Assembly (NCBI GenBank): GCA_029262795.1
Contig: JAJCYT010000012.1
Span: 62,001 to 126,000 of the forward strand
DNA length: 64,000 nt
Reading direction: 5' to 3'
Source: Candidatus Fraserbacteria bacterium
GTDB lineage: Bacteria; Bipolaricaulota; Bipolaricaulia; RBG-16-55-9; JAJCYT01
Positions 42,939 to 51,069 of the stretch are shown in pieces; position 1 is the first letter of the stretch; each line of letters starts with the position of its first letter. Below the pieces are notes generated by a model. That model had not been told where the DNA came from and made no database searches. It worked only from the letters and a program-made list of their open reading frames with translations. The position numbers were made by a program, and so were the translations under genes.

Positions 42939-43709
42939 TTAATTGGGGTTGATCTCTTCCATCAAATCTTGCTTGATGGTTTCCAATACATCCTGCTTGA
43001 TGCGTGAAATCTGGCGTTGGGACACACCCACTTCTGCACCAATTTGAGCCTGAGGTTTGCCGGAGTAGAAAATGTCGTGAATCACTTTTTGCTGTAAATC
43101 ACTCAATTTTTCGATGGCGGACGCAATTTTAATACGATATTCAATCGGAAAATCCTCATCGTGTTTGCTGCGAATTTTGGTCACGTCTATTTCTCTGGGA
43201 CGCGGATCGCCTTCGCGCCGTTCGGCATCAATGGAGATGTAATTGACTGAACTCCTGGCTTTGAGCGCCTCGCGAATGCCATCTTCCTCAATGTTGAGGT
43301 CGTTGGCCAAATCGGAAATGCCGGGCAAACGCCCATACTCTTTAAAAAAGCGTTCTTCAGCCTGCTTGATGTCGTTGTTCAGTTTTTGCAACCATTGAGG
43401 CACACGCACTGTGGTGTGCTTGTCGCGAATGTAATGGCGAATTTCTCCCTGAATCAAAAAAGTGGCATAGGTCGAAAACTTTGCACCACGATTCAGGTCA
43501 TAGTTGTGGGCCGCATTGAGCAAACCAATGTAACCCGCCTGCACCAAATCCTCTAATGGCTCTCCTGAGTGGATGAATTTCTTGGCGATGGAAATCACCA
43601 AGCCCATGTTGTTTTTCACAATAAGCTCTTTCAGTGGCATTGTTTCTTCAACAGGGGCACCACGCTCAGTCAGCTCGTTTAATTGTTTTAGTAATTGTTC
43701 GGTTTCCAT
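42939..43709 (-). CDS. Alternative sigma-70 family factor (group 3)
   Basis: The 256-residue factor has region 2 (LVQAGYIGLLNAAHNYDLNR, then GAKFSTYATFLIQGEIRHYI), region 3 (VPQWLQKLNNDI; GRLPGISDLANDLNIEE) and region 4 with the helix-turn-helix GAEVGVSQRQISRIKQD. It lacks region 1.1, as in SigB/SigF or FliA-type group 3 factors that control stress, sporulation or motility genes. No anti-sigma gene is adjacent. The ATG follows GGAGG. It may control some of the exported proteins around it. Confidence 0.92.
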   Translation of the reverse strand: METEQLLKQLNELTERGAPVEETMPLKELIVKNNMGLVISIAKKFIHSGEPLEDLVQAGYIGLLNAAHNYDLNRGAKFSTYATFLIQGEIRHYIRDKHTTVRVPQWLQKLNNDIKQAEERFFKEYGRLPGISDLANDLNIEEDGIREALKARSSVNYISIDAERREGDPRPREIDVTKIRSKHDEDFPIEYRIKIASAIEKLSDLQQKVIHDIFYSGKPQAQIGAEVGVSQRQISRIKQDVLETIKQDLMEEINPN

Positions 43710-43861
43710 CCAGCTGCCTCCGGAGGAACACGGACAAGACCGACCAAAATCTCTCTCATTTTAGTTCTCATTTCTTAAAGGATCGCTCTTAGCCCTATTG
43801 CCATGTGAATGTTTTCACGCTCACTAATAATCTCACTCAATTTCCCGCTGATGCACTACAG

Positions 43862-44383
43862 TTATTGGCTGCTGATCGTATAGATCAGCGCTAGGCGATA
43901 ACTGCCGACCTGATGGGCCTGGGCATCAAATGTCAGTTTGTAATCGATGTCAAACTCAAACTCCCCGCCAACGTGATGCAACAAAGGTTGAGGATCATTG
44001 CTGATCGTCAGGTAATCTTTGTTGCTGGCGTTGCGAAGCTGAAAGTCTGAAATCGGTTTGGTATAGGCACCATCACCACTCACACCCATGTGTTTGTCGT
44101 CTGTATGCACCTGCAACACCCAGGGCACATTGCTTTCCACGGCCAAATGAACAGCATTGTGCTGACTGATAAAGCCTCGTTGTAAATCGACGCTTTTTGG
44201 TTGTGGTAATTGCACACTGGCAAACACCGATTGTGAAGATGACACACCTGTGATGGACAAAGTTTGGTAAGGCAGAACTTTGAAAGTCGTACTGATTCTC
44301 ACGCTGTCGGCAAAAAGGTTGACCGCTGTAAAAGCGAACACCAAACCAGAGATGACCAACCACCTTGCCAAGATGGTTCTCAA
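43862..44383 (-). CDS. Exported protein under c-di-GMP riboswitch
   Basis: The 173-residue product has a signal (MRTILARWLVISGLVFAFTA) and a beta-rich mature part with no recognised family (VRISTTFKVLPYQTLSITG; HLAVESNVPWVLQVHTDD; FEFDIDYKLTFDAQ). It begins with TTG at 44383, five bases after AAGGAGG. A c-di-GMP-I riboswitch ends within this ribosome site, so expression should follow the c-di-GMP level. This fits a surface, matrix or pilus-associated protein. Confidence 0.7.
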   Translation of the reverse strand: MRTILARWLVISGLVFAFTAVNLFADSVRISTTFKVLPYQTLSITGVSSSQSVFASVQLPQPKSVDLQRGFISQHNAVHLAVESNVPWVLQVHTDDKHMGVSGDGAYTKPISDFQLRNASNKDYLTISNDPQPLLHHVGGEFEFDIDYKLTFDAQAHQVGSYRLALIYTISSQ

Positions 44384-44391
44384 AATAACCT

Positions 44392-44540
44392 CCTTCGGTA
44401 GCTCGGCTGTCTTTAGCGTTTAACAAAAGCTTGATGTGATTTAGGAACATCAAATGCTTGTGATCGCTTTCAAGCATCGACTTTTGCCAACGGACAAAGA
44501 CCCGTGGCTTTGCGTCCCTGCCTCGCAGCAGGTTTGCCTT
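44392..44540 (-). promoter_or_regulatory. GEMM-I type c-di-GMP riboswitch
   Basis: On the minus strand the conserved blocks occur in order: GGCAAACC (44538-44531), a P1b stem with GCGA tetraloop (44532-44517), ACGCAAAGCC (44515-44506) with CACGGG, and after a long insert GCCGAGCTACCGAAGG (44407-44392). These match the GEMM-I consensus, including the GNRA loop and its receptor side. The P3 region carries an insert of about 75 nt. The 3' end merges with the ribosome site. An extended -10 (TGCTATACT, 44580-44572) lies upstream. Confidence 0.85.
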
Positions 44541-44679
44541 TTCATGGAGGAGCAGGCTCCTCGAATTTGAAAGTATAGCATAAAACATTTACAAATACAA
44601 TAACTAGCTTATAAAGTTTATTAAAATACATCACTCCAACCAAACATTCACCTCGCTCAACCAAAAAACAGAGGCCCTC

Positions 44680-44738
44680 TTGACAATAGTGGGCAAGATG
44701 GATTAGTATTGAACAAATGCTTATTCATGGTGAACAAA
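44680..44738 (+). promoter_or_regulatory. Promoter and TGAACAAA repeats upstream of BMC regulator
   Basis: TTGACA at 44680-44685 and TAGTAT at 44704-44709 (18-bp spacer) form a probable promoter. TGAACAAA occurs at 44709-44716 and again at 44731-44738, 22 bp apart, flanking the start point. This could be the regulator's own operator. Confidence 0.5.
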
Positions 44739-44739
44739 C

Positions 44740-45705
44740 GTGCAAACATTAATGGCAGCGGGTGAAAAACGAACGACTCAGTTGGTCGAAGTCGCCCGCC
44801 TTTACTATGAACACAATTTCAGCCAGGAAAGAATCGCTTTAAAGCTGGGCATTTCCCGCCCAACGGTGTCTCGCCTACTGCAATCAGCTCGAGATGAAGG
44901 GATTGTGCGGATCGAAATTGTTGATCCTTTACATCGCGGCACGCAGATTGAAGATCAACTCAGAGAAGTTTTTCGGCTTAAAAAAGCTGTGGTTGTGCCC
45001 AACGATGATGAGGCAGACCACATCATCAAACAACGGCTTGGAGAAGCTGCCGTTATTCTGCTTGACCAACTGGTAGAAGAAGCCATTACCCTGGGTGTGT
45101 CCTGGGGCACCACCATGCAGGCGGTTGCCAGTCGTTTAAATAGAAAAGCGATCAAAGACATGATAGTGGTTCAGCTTAACGGAGGCATTTCGCGAGCTGA
45201 ATACGACACGCACGCCAGTGAGATCGCGCAAAAAATGGGACTGAATTACAGTGCCATTCCCTATCTGTTGCCGCTGCCTGCGGTGGTCGATCAGCCGGAT
45301 GTCAAACGAGCCATTGTGTCCGACAAAAACATTGCAAAGGCACTGGAATTATCTCGAAAAGCCGATATTGCCATGTTTACCATTGGCTCATTTGGTCATG
45401 GTTCTGTGTTGGTAAAAGCCGATTATTTTGAGTCAAACGAAGTCGACGATTTGCTGGCGGGTGGGGCGGTGGCTGACATTTGTTCACGAATTATCAATCA
45501 CGATGGTCACCTTTGCTCCTCTGAATTAAATGACAGAACCATCGGCATCGAATTAGACGAATTGAAAAAGAAGCGCTACGCTATCGCCGTAGCCGGTGGC
45601 AAAGAAAAACTATCAGCCATTCGCGCCGGACTCAAAGGTCAGTGGTTCAACACCCTGATTACTGATGAATGGGTGGCCAACGAATTGTTGAAAGCGGCAT
45701 CTTAG
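44740..45705 (+). CDS. SorC/DeoR-type sugar-binding transcriptional regulator
   Basis: The 321-residue regulator has an N-terminal helix-turn-helix (FSQERIALKLGISRPTVSRL, residues about 28-47) and a SorC-like sugar-phosphate binding domain (ITLGVSWGTTMQAVASRLNR; VVQLNGGIS; AIVSDKNIAKAL). Such regulators respond to phosphorylated sugars; a deoxyribose or pentose phosphate would suit the enzymes downstream. The GTG at 44740 has GGTGA six bases upstream; an ATG at 44752 is an alternative. It is separated by nine bases from the BMC enzyme gene. Confidence 0.9.
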   Translation: MQTLMAAGEKRTTQLVEVARLYYEHNFSQERIALKLGISRPTVSRLLQSARDEGIVRIEIVDPLHRGTQIEDQLREVFRLKKAVVVPNDDEADHIIKQRLGEAAVILLDQLVEEAITLGVSWGTTMQAVASRLNRKAIKDMIVVQLNGGISRAEYDTHASEIAQKMGLNYSAIPYLLPLPAVVDQPDVKRAIVSDKNIAKALELSRKADIAMFTIGSFGHGSVLVKADYFESNEVDDLLAGGAVADICSRIINHDGHLCSSELNDRTIGIELDELKKKRYAIAVAGGKEKLSAIRAGLKGQWFNTLITDEWVANELLKAAS

Positions 45706-45714
45706 AGGATAATT

Positions 45715-47109
45715 ATGAGCGGAAATTTTAACATTGCAGTGGGTGCAGATCATGGTGGATATCCACTCAAGGAACAATTAAAAGCATTTCTTGAAAAGAA
45801 TGGCCATTCAGTCATTGATTGTGGCACAAACAGCACTCAGGATGTGGACTACCCCAAATTCGCCTATGCTGTGGCAAAGCAAGTGTCCGATGGTAACGCT
45901 CGTTTTGGCGTTATCGTGGACGGTGCTGGCATTGGTTCTTGTATGACCGCAAACAAAGTCAGTGGTGTTCGTGCTTCATTATGCTATGATCTTTCCTCTG
46001 CCAATAACGCACGTGAACACAACGATGCCAATGTACTCACGCTGGGATCTGGCCTGATTGGCCAAGCGTTGGCTCAACAAATTGTTCAAAAATTTATTAC
46101 GACAGAATGCACGGTGGATCGTCATCTGCGGCGTGTGGAGATGATCAACCAACTGGATCATGGACGCGCACCTGATGTGCCAAGTCCATCCATAAAAGAA
46201 GGAGCTGCTGTGGATATTTCACAAACCGATGTCAACAGAATTGCAGAGCGGGTCGGCCAGATGTTGCAGTCGCCCGGAAGTGCACCCACTTCATCCGGCA
46301 ACCAGTGTCGAACGGACATGGTGTGTCAATGTGGGGTTTGCGTAGAAAAAACACCGGAAACGCTGCGGCAGTTTATGGAGTCGGGTGTGGATCGCATTGG
46401 CTATCACGATGGCACTGGTTGTGATTGCGTTCCCGAAGATGTCGCTCGTTGTATCGACCACACCATCCTGAAGCCGGACGCAACCGTGGACGACATTAAA
46501 AAGATTTGTGCGGAGGCACGGGAGTTTGTGTTTGCAAGCGTGTGTGTCAGCCCCAGCTATGTAACGCTGGTGGCACAGGAATTAGAAGGCACGCCCGTTA
46601 AAGTGTGTACGGTGGTGGGTTTTCCATCTGGTGCACACACGCCTGAAATCAAGGCAATGGAAACGCGCGATGCCATTCGCAATGGGGCCAAGGAAATTGA
46701 CATGGTCATTAACATCGGCGCGCTGAAAAGTGGCCTGGATGAGTTGGTCTACCGCGACATCCGCATGGTGTGCGAAGCCTGCGAAGATGGCGGCGCGATC
46801 AGCAAAGTCATCATCGAAACGGCTTTGCTTAACGACGATGAAAAAGTCCGTGCCTGTGAAATGGCCAAACGCGCTCGCGCCAACTTTGTCAAAACCTCTA
46901 CTGGATTTGCTGGTGGGGGAGCCACGGCAGAAGACGTCAGTTTGATGAGCCGTGTGGTTCAAGGGGCAGGCATTGGCGTAAAAGCATCCGGCGGCATCAA
47001 AGGTTATGAAGACGCACAACAAATGATCCTGGCCGGGGCCACGCGACTGGGGGCCAGTGCAGGTATTAAAATTTTAAAAGAAGCGAAAACGGTGACGGTT
47101 TCTAGCTGA
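45715..47109 (+). CDS. RpiB-DeoC fusion enzyme of a bacterial microcompartment
   Basis: The 464-residue protein joins a ribose-5-phosphate isomerase B-like domain (residues 1-150: [40 protein letters not shown]) to deoxyribose-phosphate aldolase (residues 240-464). DeoC active residues are present: Lys393 in [12 protein letters not shown] for the Schiff base, Lys423 in GVKASGGI and Asp329 in EIDMVIN. Between them lies a helix [15 protein letters not shown] (171-185) like a BMC encapsulation peptide, then a cysteine-rich segment (CQCGVC and GCDC). RpiB could interconvert pentose phosphates; DeoC would release acetaldehyde and glyceraldehyde-3-phosphate from deoxyribose-5-phosphate inside the shell. 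Confidence 0.93.
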   Translation: MSGNFNIAVGADHGGYPLKEQLKAFLEKNGHSVIDCGTNSTQDVDYPKFAYAVAKQVSDGNARFGVIVDGAGIGSCMTANKVSGVRASLCYDLSSANNAREHNDANVLTLGSGLIGQALAQQIVQKFITTECTVDRHLRRVEMINQLDHGRAPDVPSPSIKEGAAVDISQTDVNRIAERVGQMLQSPGSAPTSSGNQCRTDMVCQCGVCVEKTPETLRQFMESGVDRIGYHDGTGCDCVPEDVARCIDHTILKPDATVDDIKKICAEAREFVFASVCVSPSYVTLVAQELEGTPVKVCTVVGFPSGAHTPEIKAMETRDAIRNGAKEIDMVINIGALKSGLDELVYRDIRMVCEACEDGGAISKVIIETALLNDDEKVRACEMAKRARANFVKTSTGFAGGGATAEDVSLMSRVVQGAGIGVKASGGIKGYEDAQQMILAGATRLGASAGIKILKEAKTVTVSS

Positions 47110-47137
47110 CCGCGCCAACAACGAAGGAGCCAACAAC

Positions 47138-47761
47138 GTGGTAGATCTTAGATCATATGTCTTTTTGGACAGTTTACAGCCACAGCATGCGGCCTTCCTG
47201 GGTACGATTGCTCAGGGGTTTTTGCCCATCGCTGGCATGGCATGTTTGTATGTGGAAATTGCACCGGGCATTGAAATCAACCGCATCACTGACATTGCGC
47301 TCAAATCGACCAATGTGACGCCTGGGATGCAGATTGTGGAACGTGTGTTCGGGTTACTGGAAGTGCACTCCGATTCTCAGGCCGATGTACGTCAGGCGGG
47401 CATTGCTATTTTGGAAGCACTTGAACTCAAGGAAGAAGATCGCTGGAAGCCAAAAATTTTCTCACAACAAGTCATCCGCAAAGTGGACGACCATCAGACG
47501 CAGCTCATCAATCGCATGCGTCATGGCAACATGATTATTCCAGGCCAAACCATGTTTGTGATGGAAGTGCAACCGGCTGCCTATGCAGCACTGGCGGCCA
47601 ATGAGGCTGAAAAAGCAGCTGACATCAATGTGCTGGAAGTTCGCTCTTTTGGGAGCTTTGGTCGCATTTACCTGGGCGGAGAAGAAAAGGACATGGATGT
47701 GGGCTGGCGTGCGGCAGTCAAAGCTGTTGAGGAAGTCACTGGTAGAGTGGTTGACAAATAG
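47138..47761 (+). CDS. BMC-T trimeric shell protein (tandem BMC domains)
   Basis: The 207-residue shell protein has two BMC-type domains: residues 1-95 ([37 protein letters not shown]) and 105-205 ([39 protein letters not shown]). The strand order looks permuted as in EutS/PduU-type repeats. The GTG at 47138 has AAGGAG nine bases upstream. Trimers of this size form the flat facets and may have a large gated pore. It is in a locus with one BMC-H, another BMC-T and three BMC-P genes. Confidence 0.85.
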   Translation: MVDLRSYVFLDSLQPQHAAFLGTIAQGFLPIAGMACLYVEIAPGIEINRITDIALKSTNVTPGMQIVERVFGLLEVHSDSQADVRQAGIAILEALELKEEDRWKPKIFSQQVIRKVDDHQTQLINRMRHGNMIIPGQTMFVMEVQPAAYAALAANEAEKAADINVLEVRSFGSFGRIYLGGEEKDMDVGWRAAVKAVEEVTGRVVDK

Positions 47762-47808
47762 TTCAAGAATTTTTTTAAAATCAATTAAAGTTACTAGAAG
47801 GAGGAAGC

Positions 47809-48120
47809 ATGTCAGAAGCACTCGGAATGATTGAAACGCGTGGGTTTCCTGCTGCGGTAGAAGCTGCAGATGCCATGGTAAAAGCCGCTAAAGTTGAATT
47901 GGTGTCTTATGAAAAAATTGGAGGTGGGTACGTCACGGTCGTTATTCGAGGTGACGTGGCCGCAGTGAAGGCCGCTTGCGATGCAGGCAGAGCTGGTGCA
48001 GCCCGCGTGGGTGAAACCATTGCCGTTCACGTAATCGCACGCCCACACGCCAATGTAGACGATGTGTTGCCATTGGGTCGGGGCAGTGGTACCGGCGGTT
48101 CCACCTCAAAGAAAAAGTAA
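47809..48120 (+). CDS. BMC-H hexameric shell protein
   Basis: The 103-residue protein is a single BMC domain: [40 protein letters not shown] and [13 protein letters not shown]. The pore loop KIGGGY is glycine-rich. It should form the bulk of the shell facets. AGAAGGAGGAAGC precedes the ATG, so high expression is expected. The Ser/Thr/Lys-rich tail is a variable extension. Confidence 0.95.
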   Translation: MSEALGMIETRGFPAAVEAADAMVKAAKVELVSYEKIGGGYVTVVIRGDVAAVKAACDAGRAGAARVGETIAVHVIARPHANVDDVLPLGRGSGTGGSTSKKK

Positions 48121-48132
48121 ATTGAGGCTGCG

Positions 48133-48432
48133 ATGATTCTTGCAAAAGTGGTGGGCACCCTGGTGTCCTCCCAAAAAGAGCAAAGCATGGATGGCCTCAA
48201 GTTCCTTATTCTGCAACAAGTGGACTTGAGTGGTCAGGCCAACGGCGGGTTCGTCGTGGCCGCCGATGCGGTGCAGGCCGGCGTAGGCGAAATGGTGCTT
48301 TATGCGTCGGGTAGTTCCGCTCGCCAGACCGTGATGACCGATAAAAAACCTTGTGACGCCGTGGTCATGGCCATTGTGGATCAATGGGAAGTCGACGGCG
48401 ATACCAAATATAAAAAGGGATTGGACGACTGA
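48133..48432 (+). CDS. BMC-P pentameric vertex protein (first copy)
   Basis: The 99-residue protein has the CcmL/EutN fold: MILAKVVGTLVSSQKEQSM, KFLILQQVDLSG, FVVAADAVQAGVGEMVLYAS and the end MAIVDQW. Pentamers close the icosahedral corners. It is followed by 19 bp and the aldehyde dehydrogenase gene. It is the longest of three copies in this locus, with an extra C-terminal KYKKGLDD. Confidence 0.92.
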   Translation: MILAKVVGTLVSSQKEQSMDGLKFLILQQVDLSGQANGGFVVAADAVQAGVGEMVLYASGSSARQTVMTDKKPCDAVVMAIVDQWEVDGDTKYKKGLDD

Positions 48433-48451
48433 TTAGCAAAGGAGGCAAACC

Positions 48452-49906
48452 ATGACTCGTTTGACAGATCAACAAGTGGATCAGATTGCCTCACAGGTCG
48501 CAGGCATGTTGGGCAATGCTCCGGCGCAATCTGTCCCATCCAGTCAAACTTCCACACCGCCAGCCATTGATGAAGCGCACGGCGTGGGTGTGTTTGGTTC
48601 AATTGATGCTGCCGTTAAGGCAGCGCAGGGCGCACACGAGGCGTTTCGTTCCATGGACCTGAAACGACGCGGCAGAATTATCGCCAGCATCCGCGCCAAG
48701 ATGTTTCAATACGAAGAAGAACTGGCCCGACGCGCCCATGAAGAAACCGGCTTTGGCCGCTTTGAAGACAAGGTGCGTAAAAACCATCTGGTCACGGAAA
48801 AAACACCGGGGCCAGAAATGCTTCACCCCAACGCCTACACTGGAGATCGCGGTTTGACTCTGGAAGAACCCGCACCCTTCGGCGTCATCGGAGCCATCAC
48901 ACCGAGTACCAATCCCACGTCGACCATCATTTGCAATGCCATCGGGATGATCTCGGCAGGCAACGCGGTGGTGTTTAACGTACATCCATCGGCAAAGGAT
49001 GTCAGCGTTTACAATGTAAAACTGCTCAATCAGGCCATCACTGAAGCGGGTGGACCGGCCAATCTGGTGACCACTGTGGCACAACCCACGATTCAAAGCG
49101 CGCAGGAATTGATGAAGCATCCTGGTATCCGCGTGTTGACCGTGACAGGCGGTGCGGAAGTGGTTCGTGTGGCAATGCAAAGTGGAAAACGCGCCATTTG
49201 TGCAGGACCAGGCAATCCGCCTGTGGTGGTGGATGAAACGGCCGATATCGAACACGCGGCCTATTCCATCGTTCAAGGCGCATCTCTGGACAACAACATC
49301 ATTTGCATCGATGAAAAAGAAGTGTTTGTGGTCGAATCTGTGGCCGATGAATTGATTGCCGCTTTCTCGCGTCAGGATGCGGTGGTGTTGAAGCCTCACG
49401 AAATTGAACAATTGGAAAAAGTAATTTTCAAAGAAACCCGCGGCCCACGTCAACCCGCCGTGATGGAGCGTAGCCTCATCGGCAAATGCGCCAAAGAAAT
49501 TTTGTCACGAATCGGAATGCACGTCGAAGACCGAATCCGCGTGGCCATTGCGCCTGTGCCATTGAGTCATCCACTCGTTTGGACGGAGCAGATGATGCCC
49601 GTACTGCCTGTGGTTCGAATGCCCAATGTGAATCAGGCCATTGATATTGCCAAAGAGGCCGAGCATGGCTTTCGACATACGGCCATCATGCATTCGAAAA
49701 ATTTGGATAATTTGAGCCGCATGGCGCGTGTGATGGATTGCAGCATTTTTGTAAAAAATGGCCCTTCCTATTCAGGCCTGGGCTATGGCGGCGAAGGCTA
49801 TTGTTCGTTCACCATTGCCAGCCCAACAGGTGAAGGCTTGACTGGACCGCACACATTTTCGCGACAGCGCCGATGCGTGCTGGTGGATCATTTCAGGATT
49901 GTTTAA
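48452..49906 (+). CDS. CoA-acylating aldehyde dehydrogenase, PduP/EutE type
   Basis: The 484-residue enzyme oxidises an aldehyde to acyl-CoA with NAD+ inside the compartment. Cys285 (DNNIICIDEKE) is the catalytic residue; GAITPSTNPTSTIICNA and NVHPSAKDVS are nucleotide-binding segments; CAGPGNPPVVVDETAD follows the family. The N-terminus (residues 5-21, TDQQVDQIASQVAGMLG) is an amphipathic encapsulation helix. It resembles the helix inside the RpiB-DeoC fusion. The acetaldehyde released by DeoC is the likely substrate. The stop overlaps the next start by one base. Confidence 0.95.
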   Translation: MTRLTDQQVDQIASQVAGMLGNAPAQSVPSSQTSTPPAIDEAHGVGVFGSIDAAVKAAQGAHEAFRSMDLKRRGRIIASIRAKMFQYEEELARRAHEETGFGRFEDKVRKNHLVTEKTPGPEMLHPNAYTGDRGLTLEEPAPFGVIGAITPSTNPTSTIICNAIGMISAGNAVVFNVHPSAKDVSVYNVKLLNQAITEAGGPANLVTTVAQPTIQSAQELMKHPGIRVLTVTGGAEVVRVAMQSGKRAICAGPGNPPVVVDETADIEHAAYSIVQGASLDNNIICIDEKEVFVVESVADELIAAFSRQDAVVLKPHEIEQLEKVIFKETRGPRQPAVMERSLIGKCAKEILSRIGMHVEDRIRVAIAPVPLSHPLVWTEQMMPVLPVVRMPNVNQAIDIAKEAEHGFRHTAIMHSKNLDNLSRMARVMDCSIFVKNGPSYSGLGYGGEGYCSFTIASPTGEGLTGPHTFSRQRRCVLVDHFRIV

Positions 49907-50514
49907 TGGGCAGATATCCCGCCATTGCGCTGATTGAATTTTCCAGCATTGCCGTCGGTATCAAAGCTAGTGATGCGATGGTGAAAAAAGCACCGATCAC
50001 GATGTTGAAATCGGGCACGGTGCACAATGGAAAATTTTTGGTGTTCATCGGCGGAAGCGTGGCCTCGGTCAGCGAAGCATTTGAAGAGGGGCTGTGGGTT
50101 GGCTCAGATCAAACCATTGATCGCGTGATGTTGCCCGATGTTCATGAACAGGTACACGATGCGGTTTTGGGAAAACGCCAAAAATTTTCCAGCGATGCAG
50201 TGGGCATCATCGAAACAACCACTGTGGCTTCGATGATTCGCTCAACCGATGCAGCGGTCAAAGGGGCCGATGTGAACATTATGGAAATCAGATTGGCTGA
50301 TGATCTTGGCGGCAAAGCTTTTTCAATTTTTTCAGGCAGTTTGGAGGATGTGGAAATGGCTATTGACCTTTCCAGGGATGCGGTGTCTCATCCAGATTTC
50401 TGGTTGAATCACACGCTCATTCCGCGACTGCATGAGCAAATGGCAAAGCAGATTGACCATTCCACGCAATTTGCCCAAGCCAAGCTGGACGCATTGGAAG
50501 GCGGGGAAATCTGA
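49906..50514 (+). CDS. BMC-T trimeric shell protein, second type
   Basis: The 202-residue protein has two BMC domains: residues 1-90 (ALIEFSSIAVGIKASDAMVK; GKFLVFIGGSVASVSEAF) and 97-185 (VGIIETTTVASMIRSTDAAV; ADDLGGKAFSIFSGSLEDVE). The ATG at 49906 overlaps the stop of the dehydrogenase gene (TAATG) and has AGGA upstream; the longer frame start at 49873 is inside the dehydrogenase. It differs clearly from the first BMC-T and resembles the stacked double-trimer type that can make a gated pore. Confidence 0.9.
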   Translation: MGRYPAIALIEFSSIAVGIKASDAMVKKAPITMLKSGTVHNGKFLVFIGGSVASVSEAFEEGLWVGSDQTIDRVMLPDVHEQVHDAVLGKRQKFSSDAVGIIETTTVASMIRSTDAAVKGADVNIMEIRLADDLGGKAFSIFSGSLEDVEMAIDLSRDAVSHPDFWLNHTLIPRLHEQMAKQIDHSTQFAQAKLDALEGGEI

Positions 50515-50516
50515 TG

Positions 50517-50783
50517 ATGTTGGGTAAAGTGATCGGCACCCTGACTGCGTGTGTGGTTTATCAAGGTATGGAAGGTTTGCCATTGCTTCTGGTTCAACCG
50601 CTTGATAAAGAACAGAAACAATCCGGCTCACCCTTCGTTGCCGCCGACCCCACCCGAATGGCGGGACGTGATGAATTGATTTACTACGAAAGTTCGCGTG
50701 AGGCGGCATTGCTCTGCGATCCCTGGTTTGTGCCTGTGGATCATGCCATTATCGGCATTGTGGACGATGTCAACCTGTATTAA
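50517..50783 (+). CDS. BMC-P pentameric vertex protein (second copy)
   Basis: The 88-residue protein begins MLGKVIGTLTACVVYQGMEG and ends VDHAIIGIVDDVNLY, the CcmL/EutN fold. An ATG directly before it (50514) overlaps the preceding TGA and could also be used. It shares little identity with the first copy in the middle loops, which suggests different vertex or edge positions. Confidence 0.92.
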   Translation: MLGKVIGTLTACVVYQGMEGLPLLLVQPLDKEQKQSGSPFVAADPTRMAGRDELIYYESSREAALLCDPWFVPVDHAIIGIVDDVNLY

Positions 50784-50792
50784 GGAGCTTTG

Positions 50793-51062
50793 ATGATTCT
50801 GGGCAAAGTGTGCGGCACCATCCATTCCACCATCAATCACGAATTTTACAACAACAAACGCCTGTTGATTCTGGATCGCCTTACTCCGGAAGGCGTGCCC
50901 ACTGGCCATTACCTGATCGCCATTGATTCTGTTAGCGCAGGTGCAGGCGAAACCGTCCTCGTCCTCGATGAAGGCAACGGTGCCCGCCAAATCGTTGGGG
51001 ACAGCATGGCGCCTTTACGCTCCATCATCGTGGGCATCGTGGACGATATCAACGTTCAATAA
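50793..51062 (+). CDS. BMC-P pentameric vertex protein (third copy)
   Basis: The 89-residue protein reads MILGKVCGTIHSTINHEFYN and ends RSIIVGIVDDINVQ. AAGGAG lies five bases before the ATG at 50793. It is the last gene of the BMC operon. Three distinct BMC-P genes in one locus is a feature of some sugar-phosphate-type loci. Confidence 0.92.
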   Translation: MILGKVCGTIHSTINHEFYNNKRLLILDRLTPEGVPTGHYLIAIDSVSAGAGETVLVLDEGNGARQIVGDSMAPLRSIIVGIVDDINVQ

Positions 51063-51069
51063 TTTCTGT

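Noticed and set aside
43805-43818. GTGAATGTTTTCAC palindrome between the sigma factor and riboswitch genes
   Set aside because: A 5-bp-arm palindrome alone is too weak to call an operator or terminator.
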